Source of the DNA: DAOMOD01 sp964526035
Lineage (GTDB): Bacteria; Pseudomonadota; Gammaproteobacteria; Xanthomonadales; BPKI01
DNA length: 11,294 nucleotides
Reading direction: 5' to 3'
Assembly: GCA_964526035.1 (NCBI GenBank)
Contig: CAZGKE010000113.1
Span: forward strand, 1 to 11,294
Position 1 is the stretch's first letter. Each line of letters opens with the position of its first letter. The position numbers and the translations under genes were made by a program. The notes under the pieces are model-generated. The model did not search any database. It saw nothing but the letters and a program-made list of their open reading frames with translations, and had not been told where the DNA came from. Of this stretch, positions 1 to 6,468 are shown in pieces.

Positions 1-797
1 GTGAAGGCGCAGGGCGGGTTGTAGGCACGATTGAAGTCGACGACGACGCGACCGGCTTCATCGGGCAGCGGCGTGTACAGGAATCGTCCGGCGCCGTAGG
101 TGTCGCGTCCGCTGGTGCGGTCGGCGAGGATGAGCCAGAGCTGGGTGTCGCCCTCCTCCTGCACGGCGTCCAGGGTGAAGCTGCGGCCGTCGACTTCGAA
201 CTCGACGCTGCCCGGGCTGCGCATGGTGTTTACGGCGCCGGTGACATCGACGATCTCGATGCCGCGCGGCGTTTCATGCTGCTGCCAGCGGGCATCGAAG
301 CGCCAGTCGTACTGCACGGGATAGCGCTCGATGCCGGCGAAACCGGTGCGCGAAGGTGCCTGCGGATCGCGCACGCGCAGCGCGTAGCGGCCGTGGCCGC
401 GGTCCAGAAGGACGATGCGCGCGTCGCCGACATGCACCTCGACTGGCGCCGCGTTGTCACCCGACGACAGGGTCGCGGATTTCAGGCCGGCATCGCCGAT
501 GCCTGCATCGACGCCGTCCGCCAGCACCAGCAGGAAGCTGTCGTCGGCTCCACGACGAAGCACGCCGAGATGTTTCGGGCCCACGCTCAGCACCACGTCG
601 TTGTCCGGCGCGCTGCCCAGGCGCCAAGCGTTGCCTTCCAGCCAGTGCAGGCCGACCAGGCTGAGCCAGCCGTAGGGTTCGGTGAGGCGCGCGACGCGTC
701 GGCTGAACCAGTCCTCGACCTCGGCTGCATGGGCGGCCTGGGCTTCGGCGGGGTTGGCGAAGAACAATGATTGCAGAAGCAGGAGTGCGGGCGTCAT
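1..797 (-). CDS. DUF1684 domain protein, 3' end cut off by the window
   Basis: The minus strand is open from an ATG at 797 to the left window edge (265 codons). An in-frame TGA four codons upstream (809-807) makes this ATG the earliest possible start. The N-terminus (MTPALLLLQSLFFANPAEAQ) looks like a signal peptide with a weak basic region, so export is likely. The mature part has the DUF1684 (PF07920) pattern: a GWLSLVGLHWLEG block near residue 45, a DNDVVL block near 65, and near the visible end TSGRDTYGAGRFLY followed by DFNRAYNPPCAFT. The family's cysteine/proline-rich last stretch lies outside the window. No enzymatic function is established for the family. The gene lies downstream of mutL in the same direction, but 323 bp of repeat-rich DNA separate them, so co-transcription is uncertain. 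No good Shine-Dalgarno sequence is visible. Family assignment is firm; function is unknown. Confidence 0.9.
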   Translation of the reverse strand, partial: MTPALLLLQSLFFANPAEAQAAHAAEVEDWFSRRVARLTEPYGWLSLVGLHWLEGNAWRLGSAPDNDVVLSVGPKHLGVLRRGADDSFLLVLADGVDAGIGDAGLKSATLSSGDNAAPVEVHVGDARIVLLDRGHGRYALRVRDPQAPSRTGFAGIERYPVQYDWRFDARWQQHETPRGIEIVDVTGAVNTMRSPGSVEFEVDGRSFTLDAVQEEGDTQLWLILADRTSGRDTYGAGRFLYTPLPDEAGRVVVDFNRAYNPPCAF

Positions 798-932
798 CGG
801 TGTCGTTCAGGGTGGTTGCGCGGGGTGGAACGTCGAGGGACAGGATACGAGACTCGGGGATTGCATGGTTGGCGTGGTTCGGAAGCCTGCACCGAGAAGG
901 CTGCGCTTCGGCCGTCTCGAAGCGGCCTCTCT

Positions 933-949
933 GCGGCGCTTTGCGCCGC
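933..949. repeat. Inverted repeat, 7-bp arms with TTT loop
   Basis: GCGGCGC (933-939), loop TTT and GCGCCGC (943-949) form a perfect stem-loop. It sits in a GC-rich patch with a second possible stem just to the left (GGCCG ... CGGCC at about 910-926). No T run follows on either strand, so it is not a classical terminator. A repeat-element stem is more likely. Confidence 0.5.
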
Positions 950-1012
950 TCGATGTCTCTTCACCACGAACGGTGTTGGATGGCGAAAAGCGTGCAAGAC
1001 GCGAAGCTCTAG

Positions 1013-1042
1013 CTGAAAACTGAAAACTGAAAACTGAAAACT
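1013..1042. repeat. Heptanucleotide tandem repeat (CTGAAAA)4
   Basis: Four perfect copies of CTGAAAA run from 1013 to 1040, followed by a partial CT. On the minus strand the unit reads TTTTCAG. It is the most AT-rich patch in a very GC-rich neighbourhood. A perfect seven-base tandem repeat outside genes can change copy number by slippage. It lies about 80-110 bp beyond the mutL stop codon and over 200 bp from the DUF1684 start, so an effect on promoter spacing is unlikely. Confidence 0.9.
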
Positions 1043-1057
1043 CCCCGATGCAGCCAC

Positions 1058-1077
1058 GTCGGCACAGGGATGCCGAC
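1058..1077. repeat. REP-like inverted repeat downstream of mutL
   Basis: GTCGGCA (1058-1064), a six-base loop CAGGGA and TGCCGAC (1071-1077) form a perfect seven-pair hairpin, followed by CTACGG. The GTCGGCA/TGCCGAC stem resembles repetitive extragenic palindromes of Xanthomonadales and related bacteria. It lies about 45 bp past the mutL stop. It might protect the mRNA 3' end or act as a weak terminator, but no T tract follows on the minus strand. REP membership is inference until more copies are found in the genome. Confidence 0.55.
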
Positions 1078-1120
1078 CTACGGATTGCGGAAGGCTGGCT
1101 GACCGCGAATCGGGGGCCCT

Positions 1121-2950
1121 TCAGCGACCGCGCAGGAACAGGCGGTCCAGCTCGGCGCGGCTGATCTGCACCCACGTGGGGCGGCCATGGTTGCACTGGC
1201 CGGAGCGTTCGGTGACTTCCATGTCGCGCAGCAGGGCGTTCATTTCGCCGAGGCCGAGGCGGCGGTTCGCGCGCACTGAACCATGACAGGCCATGCTCGA
1301 TAGAAGTTCGTCGCGACGTTCTTCCAGCCTGCGGCTGCTACCGGCGGCGAGCAGGTCTGCCAGCACGTCGCGCAGCAGTCGCTCGGGATCGGCGTCGGCG
1401 AGCAGGGTCGGCACGCGCCGCAGCACCACCTGGGCCGGGCCGCTGCGCTGCACTTCGAAGCCGTGCGATTCGAACCAGTCGGTATGCTGCTCGGCGCATT
1501 CGGCCTCGCGCTCGCTGACAGCGACCGGCAGCGGCACCAGCAGCAGCTGCGAACGAATGCCCTGCCCGTCCTGGGCCTGCTTGAGGCGCTCGTAGGTGAT
1601 GCGTTCGTGCGCGGCGTGCATGTCCACCAGCACCAGTCCCTCGGCATTTTCCGCGAGGATGAAGATGCCGTGCAGCTGGGCCAGCGCATAGCCGAGCGGC
1701 GGGATCGGCTCGTCTCCCGCGGAGGAACCGGCTGCGTCTGATCCGTTCGAAGGCCGCGCCGCGTAAAGACCGGTCAGCGCCTGCAGGCTCTCGGCCACGC
1801 CGAGTCCACCGAAGCTGCCCTGCGAGGATGCGCGCATCGGCAGGCCCGGCGCGCTGTGTGCGGAACCTGAGTGTGCGGAACCTGAGCTTGCGGGTTCGGA
1901 GAGTCCTGGCAGCGGACGGGCCGCCTGCCCGCCGACCGCGCCGGCGCGGCTGGCGGCCAGTCCTTCATGCAGGGTGCGGAACAGGAAGTCGTGGACCAGT
2001 CGCCCGTCGCGGAAGCGCACCTCCTGCTTGGTCGGATGCACGTTCACGTCGACGCGCTCGGGATCAAGCTCCAGGAACAGCAGGTAGGCGGGATGACGTC
2101 CGTGGTAGAGCACGTCGGCATAGGCCTGGCGCACCGCATGGGTGACCAGGCGGTCGCGAACCCAGCGCCCGTTGACGAACAGAAACTGCTGGTCGGCCTG
2201 GCTGCGTGAGGCCGTCGGCAGACCCACCCAGCCGTGCAGGCGCAGACCTGCGGCGGCGTGTTCGATGGCAAGCGATTGCCCGGCGAAGGATTCGCCGAGC
2301 ACGCCCTCGACGCGGCGCAGGGCATCTCCGTCGTTCACCCGCGGCAGGCGGCGAAGGATGCGGCCGTCGTGACTCAGGCGGAACTCGACATCCAGACGCG
2401 ACAGCGCCAGCGCCTTGAGCAGCTCGTCGATGTGCGAGAACTCGGTGCGCTCGGTGCGCAGGAAGCGACGTCGCGCCGGCACGTTGTGGAACAGATCGCG
2501 CACTTCGACGCTGGTGCCCGGCGGGTGCTGTGCGGGTTCGGCAGCACCCGGCACCGAGCCGGCCACCGCGATCCGCCATGCGTGTTCGCTGTCTCCCGTG
2601 CGTGAGGTCAGCGTGAACCGCGACACCGAGGCGATCGAACCCAGCGCCTCGCCGCGAAAACCGAGCGAGGCGACACGCTCCAGGTCTTCGAGGCTGGCGA
2701 TCTTGCTGGTGGCGTGGCGGGTGACCGCCAGCGGCAGGTCGTCGGGCGCAATGCCGCTGCCGTCGTCGCGCACGCGGATCAGCCGCGTGCCGCCCGCCTC
2801 GATGTCCAGCTCGATGAGACCGGCACCGGCGTCCAGGCTGTTCTCGACCAGTTCCTTGACCACCGAAGCCGGACGCTCGACCACCTCGCCGGCGGCGATC
2901 TGGTTGATCAGTTCTTCGGGGAGGGCGCGGATGCGTGCGGGGGGATTCAC
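1121..2950 (-). CDS. mutL: DNA mismatch repair protein MutL
   Basis: MutL couples MutS mismatch recognition to strand incision and excision. The 609-residue protein has the full GHKL ATPase head: KELVENSLDAG at 32-42 (likely catalytic E33, Mg-binding N37), DDGSGI 62-67, ATSKI 80-84 and GFRGEAL 97-103. A low-complexity linker (about 340-420) leads to the dimerisation domain. That domain carries the nicking-endonuclease motifs: DMHAAHERITYE at 443-454, matching D-x-H-A-x2-E-x4-E with Met for the usual Gln, plus ACHGSVR 554-560, CNHGRP 586-591 and FLR 605-607. It is therefore the endonuclease type, unlike E. coli MutL, which works with MutH. The start is GTG at 2950; an in-frame TAA four codons upstream leaves no earlier choice. 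An out-of-frame ATG eight bases upstream opens a three-codon frame whose TGA overlaps this GTG. The gene follows amiB after 61 bp and is probably co-transcribed with it. Confidence 0.97.
   Translation of the reverse strand: MNPPARIRALPEELINQIAAGEVVERPASVVKELVENSLDAGAGLIELDIEAGGTRLIRVRDDGSGIAPDDLPLAVTRHATSKIASLEDLERVASLGFRGEALGSIASVSRFTLTSRTGDSEHAWRIAVAGSVPGAAEPAQHPPGTSVEVRDLFHNVPARRRFLRTERTEFSHIDELLKALALSRLDVEFRLSHDGRILRRLPRVNDGDALRRVEGVLGESFAGQSLAIEHAAAGLRLHGWVGLPTASRSQADQQFLFVNGRWVRDRLVTHAVRQAYADVLYHGRHPAYLLFLELDPERVDVNVHPTKQEVRFRDGRLVHDFLFRTLHEGLAASRAGAVGGQAARPLPGLSEPASSGSAHSGSAHSAPGLPMRASSQGSFGGLGVAESLQALTGLYAARPSNGSDAAGSSAGDEPIPPLGYALAQLHGIFILAENAEGLVLVDMHAAHERITYERLKQAQDGQGIRSQLLLVPLPVAVSEREAECAEQHTDWFESHGFEVQRSGPAQVVLRRVPTLLADADPERLLRDVLADLLAAGSSRRLEERRDELLSSMACHGSVRANRRLGLGEMNALLRDMEVTERSGQCNHGRPTWVQISRAELDRLFLRGR
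1856..1885 (-). repeat. 15-bp in-frame tandem duplication in the mutL linker
   Basis: GTGTGCGGAACCTGA occurs twice head to tail (1856-1870 and 1871-1885). On the coding strand it gives two identical SGSAH pentapeptides (MutL residues 356-365). The unit is a multiple of three, so copy-number change keeps the frame. The linker of MutL varies in length and sequence between species, so the insertion is probably neutral. Confidence 0.85.
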
Positions 2951-3011
2951 CCGCGCATGTTAGCCCGGATGTTTCATGAATCTCACGCGCCTTCGCGCCA
3001 ATTCATGTAGA

Positions 3012-4322
3012 TCAGCCGGAGCTGACAATGGGAATGCGCAGTACGTCGCCGACCTTGACGAGGTCGGTGTTCATGTTGTTGGCGGCGCGGATGGCCGATA
3101 CCGAAACGCGGTGGCGGCGCGCGATGTGGGTCAGGGTTTCGCCGCGGCTGACCACATGCTTCTGCGGCGCCATGTCCTGGTGCGCCGCATACCAGGTGCC
3201 GGGCGGCGGCGCCGCGGTGAAGAACTCGCGCACGCCGTCGACGACCGCCGAGGCCACGCGCCGCTGGTGGGCGGGATCCTTCAGCCGCCGCTCGTCGTCG
3301 GGGTTGCTGATGAATGCGGTCTCGATCAGCAGCGAGGGGACATCGGGCGAACGCAGCACCATGAAGTTGGCGCGCTCGACATAGCGCTTGTGGGTCTTGC
3401 CGACGCGCGACAGCGAAGTCAGCACCTGCTCGGCCGCGCGGTTGCTGGCTTCCAGCGTGGCGCCTTGCGAGAGATCGAGCAGCACCGCCGCCAGGGTGTC
3501 GTCCTTGTCGTCCAGCGAAACGCCGCCGACCAGGTCGGCGCGGTTCTCGCGCTCGGCCAGCCAGCGCGCGGCCTCGCTGGTCGCGCCGCGCGGCGAGAGG
3601 ATGTACACCGAGCTTCCCGCCGCCTTGCGGTTGGTGAAGGCATCGGCATGGATCGACACGAACAGGTCGGCGCGCGCCTCGCGGGCGCGCATGTAGCGCT
3701 GGCGATGCGGCAGGAAATAGTCGCCGGTGCGGATCATCACCGCGCGCATGCCGGGTTCGGCATCGATCTGGCGCGCCAGCTCCTTGGCGATCGCCAGGGT
3801 CACGTTCTTCTCGTAGGTGCCGGCGGCACCGACGGCGCCGGGATCTTCGCCGCCGTGTCCGGCGTCGATGGCCACCACCACCTCGCGATCGCGGCTCTGC
3901 ACCAGGTCCTCGACGCGGCGGGCGGGCGCGGCCGCCTTTTCCGGGTAGAGATCGACGACCAGCCGGTAGCCGAAGTTCTCGGCGGGCTGCAGCAGGAAGC
4001 TCTTGGGACGCGACTTGCCCTTCAGGTCGAACACCACGCGCAGGCTGCCCTTCTCGCGGGCACCGCTACGAATGCCGGCCAGCAGGCCGCGCGGCTGCAC
4101 TTCGGCAGCGCCGTTGGCCATCGTCACGCTGCTGAAGTCGAGAACCAGGCGGTCGGGGTTGTCCAGCCCGAACAGCTTGTATTCAAGCGGCTGCGAGACA
4201 TCGAACACCACCCGCGTGTAGTCCGGACCGGCCCATACGCGCATGGCCTGGATCTCCGCAGACGTCGCAAAGGACGACGACAGCAGCAGAGTCAGGACCA
4301 GCAATGTCCGGGTTGCACGCAC
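3012..4322 (-). CDS. amiB: N-acetylmuramoyl-L-alanine amidase, AmiB/AmiC type with C-terminal LysM
   Basis: This periplasmic zinc amidase cleaves the MurNAc-L-alanine bond to split septal peptidoglycan during cell separation. I place the start at GTG 4322 (436 aa), because a clean signal peptide follows directly: a basic end, the core LLVLTLLLSSSF and a cleavage site at ATSA (residues 19-22). A TTG at 4385 in frame would add 21 residues with no export logic. Domains in order: AMIN (about 25-130, septal targeting), Amidase_3 (about 148-370) and LysM (388-431). Zinc and catalytic residues are H156 in AGHGG, E171, H225 in SIHAD and E334 in IETAFISN. The SLDDKDDTLAAVLLDL segment between H225 and E334 matches the autoinhibitory helix insert of AmiB/AmiC that EnvC- or NlpD-type activators release. 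Position directly before mutL favours amiB over amiC. Confidence 0.93.
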   Translation of the reverse strand: MRATRTLLVLTLLLSSSFATSAEIQAMRVWAGPDYTRVVFDVSQPLEYKLFGLDNPDRLVLDFSSVTMANGAAEVQPRGLLAGIRSGAREKGSLRVVFDLKGKSRPKSFLLQPAENFGYRLVVDLYPEKAAAPARRVEDLVQSRDREVVVAIDAGHGGEDPGAVGAAGTYEKNVTLAIAKELARQIDAEPGMRAVMIRTGDYFLPHRQRYMRAREARADLFVSIHADAFTNRKAAGSSVYILSPRGATSEAARWLAERENRADLVGGVSLDDKDDTLAAVLLDLSQGATLEASNRAAEQVLTSLSRVGKTHKRYVERANFMVLRSPDVPSLLIETAFISNPDDERRLKDPAHQRRVASAVVDGVREFFTAAPPPGTWYAAHQDMAPQKHVVSRGETLTHIARRHRVSVSAIRAANNMNTDLVKVGDVLRIPIVSSG

Positions 4323-4355
4323 GGTTGAACTCGCCCCAATTCGGAGTCGAGGGTG

Positions 4356-4385
4356 ATTTTCCCTGAAAAATCCGTGATATGGCAA
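4356..4385 (-). promoter_or_regulatory. Candidate sigma-70 promoter for amiB-mutL
   Basis: On the minus strand TTGCCA (4385-4380, five of six matches to TTGACA) and GAAAAT (4361-4356, four of six to TATAAT) lie 18 bases apart, in an AT-rich patch. Transcription would start near 4349, about 27 bases before the chosen GTG. This fits amiB-mutL having its own promoter, separate from nnr-tsaE. Supported by hexamer match only. Confidence 0.4.
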
Positions 4386-4421
4386 GACTTTTTCGAAAGT
4401 ACATTCAGATAGGCCGGCAAA

Positions 4422-4441
4422 CGGGTCCGGATTCGGACCCG
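4422..4441. repeat. Perfect inverted repeat in the divergent promoter region
   Basis: CGGGTCCG (4422-4429), loop GATT and CGGACCCG (4434-4441) form a perfect hairpin with 8-bp arms between amiB and the divergent unknown gene. It lies upstream of the proposed amiB promoter and 51 bases before the plus-strand ATG. No T tract follows, so it is not an obvious terminator. It could be a regulator-binding site or, if transcribed, structure in the leader of the plus-strand gene. Confidence 0.5.
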
Positions 4442-4492
4442 AAATGCGTAGTCTTCAGGCAGGCATTTTCACTTTTTGGGGAGAACCGATTC

Positions 4493-5128
4493 ATGAAAAA
4501 GGGCCTGGTTATCGGCTGTTCCGCGGTCATGCTGCTGGTGGTGATTGCCGGCGGATTCGCCTGGTACAAACTGATCGGGCCGGCCATCAAGGCAGGCGGC
4601 GAACTGGTCAACGTGGTGCGGCAGGTCGAACAGCTGCAGGCGCTGAACAAGGATGTCCGCAACCAGCAGCCGTACAGCCAACCCGCCGACCACGCCCTGT
4701 CACCGGCGCAGGTCGAGGCGGTTCTCGGCGTGCAGCGCCACATTCGCGACGGCATGTCCACGCGCTTTACGGAACTCCAGCAGCGCTACGAGGCGCTCGA
4801 AGCCGACATCAAGGCTGAAAAACGACAGCTGGGGATCGACGACATCGCGCGCGCCTACGGCGACCTGTTCGCGTTGATCGTCGACGCCAAGCGCCTGCAG
4901 ATCGAAGCGCTGAACCGACAGGGTCTGTCGATGGGCGAGTACCAGTGGGCGCGCGCCGCGACCCTGCAGGCGGCGGGCGTGAGCATCAGCGGCGTGCTGC
5001 AGCTCGACCCTGCGGTCCAGCAGCAAATCCGCGCTCACCATCAGGTGCATGAGGGCAATCTGGCGCTGGTCGAGCCGCATGCGAAAGAGCTGCTGGAAAG
5101 CGCGGTGGTGGCCTCGCTGGGGCTCTGA
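4493..5128 (+). CDS. Membrane-anchored helical protein, no recognised family
   Basis: I do not recognise a named family. The start ATG at 4493 is preceded by GGGGAG (4478-4483) nine bases away, the clearest ribosome binding site in the window, giving 211 residues. The frame is open further upstream, but those codons make no sensible N-terminus. The protein starts MKKG, then one hydrophobic segment (about residues 5-25), consistent with a single N-terminal membrane anchor and the rest outside the cytoplasm. From about 38 onward it is rich in Q, E, A and L with long predicted helices and possible coiled coil around 85-112. There are no catalytic motifs, and the only cysteine is C9 in the hydrophobic segment. 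It diverges from amiB and converges with the MgtE-like gene 17 bp away. A role near the envelope is possible; nothing specific can be claimed. That it is a real gene is well supported by RBS, GC usage and protein character. Confidence 0.8.
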   Translation: MKKGLVIGCSAVMLLVVIAGGFAWYKLIGPAIKAGGELVNVVRQVEQLQALNKDVRNQQPYSQPADHALSPAQVEAVLGVQRHIRDGMSTRFTELQQRYEALEADIKAEKRQLGIDDIARAYGDLFALIVDAKRLQIEALNRQGLSMGEYQWARAATLQAAGVSISGVLQLDPAVQQQIRAHHQVHEGNLALVEPHAKELLESAVVASLGL

Positions 5129-5140
5129 CACGAGCCCCGG
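5117..5140. terminator. Hairpin between convergent genes, overlapping a stop codon
   Basis: GGGGCTC (5119-5125), loop TGACAC and GAGCCCC (5132-5138) form a perfect seven-pair stem, extendable by one wobble and one C-G pair to 5117-5140. The first three loop bases are the TGA stop of the plus-strand gene, and the MgtE-like gene ends six bases beyond the stem. A symmetric hairpin between convergent genes suits a shared terminator, but no T run follows on either strand, so intrinsic termination would be weak. Confidence 0.45.
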
Positions 5141-5145
5141 ATCTC

Positions 5146-6384
5146 TCATGAGGAAGCCGCGACCGGCACCAGCGCCAGCGTCAGGCTGAGGAATACGCCG
5201 ATGGCGACGGCATCCGCCGCCGTGGTCAGGAAGATGCTGGACGCCTGCGCGGGATCGGCGCCGAGTTTGCGCAGGCCGATCGGCACGGCGGCACCCGCCA
5301 TGCCGCTGATCGCGCAGCTTGCGCTCATCGCCAGCCAGGTCACCAGGGCCAGCATCTGCGGTGCGCCGTGGCCCTGCCAGTCGGCGAAGGCATACATGGC
5401 GGCTGCCGCCACCAGACCGACCAGCGCGCCGTTGGTCAGACCCATGGCCGCCTCGCGCAGCACCAGTCGAGCCTCCCGTCCGCGCTCGAGTTCGCCCAGC
5501 GCCATGCCGCGCAGGGTCACCGCCAGCGTCTGGCAGCCGGTGTTGCTGGACTGCCCGGACAGCACCGGCAGAAACACCGCCAGCAGCACCAGATTGTCGA
5601 TCAGGTCCTGGAACAGTCCGACCACGGCGGCCGCGAGGAAGGCGGTGAGCAGGTTGAGCTGCAGCCAGGGATGGCGAAAGCGCAGCGAGCGCAGCCACGG
5701 TGTGGCCAGTCGCTCCTCGCGTTCGACGCCGACCATGGCACCGGCCTGGGCGCTGATGGCGAAGGCCTGCGCCTCGAACAGGCTCTGACCGCGCACAGCG
5801 CCGATGAATTCGCCGTCGCGCGTGCACACCGGATACGAGGGGTAGTGACGCAGCACCGCCTCATGCATGGCGTCGACCAGGCTCATCATCGGGTCGAGGC
5901 AGAACGGCGCGCTGATCATGATCGACTCGAGCGTGGCGTTGCGATCGGCGAACAGCAGTTCGCGGAACGCAACCACGCCGAGCAGGCGGTTGTCGCGACT
6001 GGCCACCCAGACGTAGTGCACCACCTGGCCGTTGATCGCCTCGCGCAGCAGGTCGACGGCATCGCCCACGCAGGCATCCGGGCGGAACACCGCCTGCGGC
6101 CGATACACCAGGCGACCGACGCGGTCCTCGGGGTACTGCTGCGCGCGCAGCCATGCGTCGCCTTGTCCTGCGGCGGATTCGGTGGCGATGGCGCGGCGCC
6201 GCCGTTCCGGCAGGCGGCTGATGATCTGCACGGCCAGGCGCGGGCCGAGCGCGCCCAGAATCCGCGCCGCTTCCAGATCGCTGTGGCGCGCGACCGTCGC
6301 GGTCGCGGTTTCGATATCCGCCACGCGGTAGGGTGCGGTGTCGATCTGATCGGGCGATTCGCGATCCTGCGATTCGGCGTCCAT
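5146..6384 (-). CDS. mgtE: MgtE-like magnesium transporter (CBS pair plus membrane domain)
   Basis: MgtE proteins are homodimeric inner-membrane Mg2+ channels gated by a cytoplasmic Mg2+-sensing region. With the ATG at 6384 the protein has 412 residues. A short degenerate MgtE N domain (about 20-90) ends in the typical YPEDRVGRLV stretch, followed by two CBS motifs (about 95-205; the first has VWVASRDNRLLGVVAFRELL) and a five-helix membrane domain (about 240-412). The pore motif reads LPVLSGQSSNTGCQ, with N281 and Q285 conserved but SS where a GG is usual. The last helix has TTAAD, with D391 at the place of the ion-binding aspartate. In-frame GTG 6432 and TTG 6411 (preceded by GGAGG) are alternative starts, adding 16 or 9 residues. 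It follows tsaE in the same direction after 84 bp, so read-through is possible. Slightly shorter than usual (about 450 aa). Mg2+ is the likely substrate; other divalent cations are possible. Confidence 0.88.
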   Translation of the reverse strand: MDAESQDRESPDQIDTAPYRVADIETATATVARHSDLEAARILGALGPRLAVQIISRLPERRRRAIATESAAGQGDAWLRAQQYPEDRVGRLVYRPQAVFRPDACVGDAVDLLREAINGQVVHYVWVASRDNRLLGVVAFRELLFADRNATLESIMISAPFCLDPMMSLVDAMHEAVLRHYPSYPVCTRDGEFIGAVRGQSLFEAQAFAISAQAGAMVGVEREERLATPWLRSLRFRHPWLQLNLLTAFLAAAVVGLFQDLIDNLVLLAVFLPVLSGQSSNTGCQTLAVTLRGMALGELERGREARLVLREAAMGLTNGALVGLVAAAAMYAFADWQGHGAPQMLALVTWLAMSASCAISGMAGAAVPIGLRKLGADPAQASSIFLTTAADAVAIGVFLSLTLALVPVAASS

Positions 6385-6468
6385 GAGGGTGTCTCGAAAA
6401 AGGTGCGCCAAAGTAGAGCCGCCTCCGGGCACCGACCACCGCCGAAAGTACTACCCCGCCGAGTCCAT

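Larger units (their letters stand above)
798..1120. other. Repeat-rich non-coding region between mutL and the DUF1684 gene
   Basis: I find no convincing gene here; the open frames are short and resemble no family. From left to right it contains a stretch with ACGAGACTCGGGGATTG, a GC-rich stem-loop (933-949), an AT-richer stretch with TCACCACGAACGGTG and AAAGCGTGCAAGACGCGAAG, a heptanucleotide tandem repeat (1013-1042) and a REP-like hairpin (1058-1077). From memory, fragments of this kind recur in intergenic regions of Xanthomonadales genomes, so I read the stretch as accumulated repeat elements; this needs a genome-wide search. It also takes in whatever terminates mutL and starts the DUF1684 gene, but neither hairpin is followed by a clear T tract on the minus strand and no strong promoter stands out. 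Confidence 0.6.

Noticed and set aside
1013..1042. Possible CRISPR-like array
   Set aside because: The seven-base units are contiguous without spacers; it is a simple tandem repeat.
2976..4328. Plus-strand open frame of 450 codons antisense to amiB
   Set aside because: Same antisense pattern; the minus strand encodes a complete AMIN-amidase-LysM protein.
4323..4385. TTG 4385 as the amiB start
   Set aside because: It puts 21 residues ahead of an otherwise complete signal peptide and overlaps the proposed -35 box.
4493..4540. Lipobox-like VIGC at residues 6-9 of the unknown protein
   Set aside because: Only about five residues precede the cysteine and the hydrophobic stretch continues well past it, so a transmembrane anchor fits better than lipoprotein cleavage.
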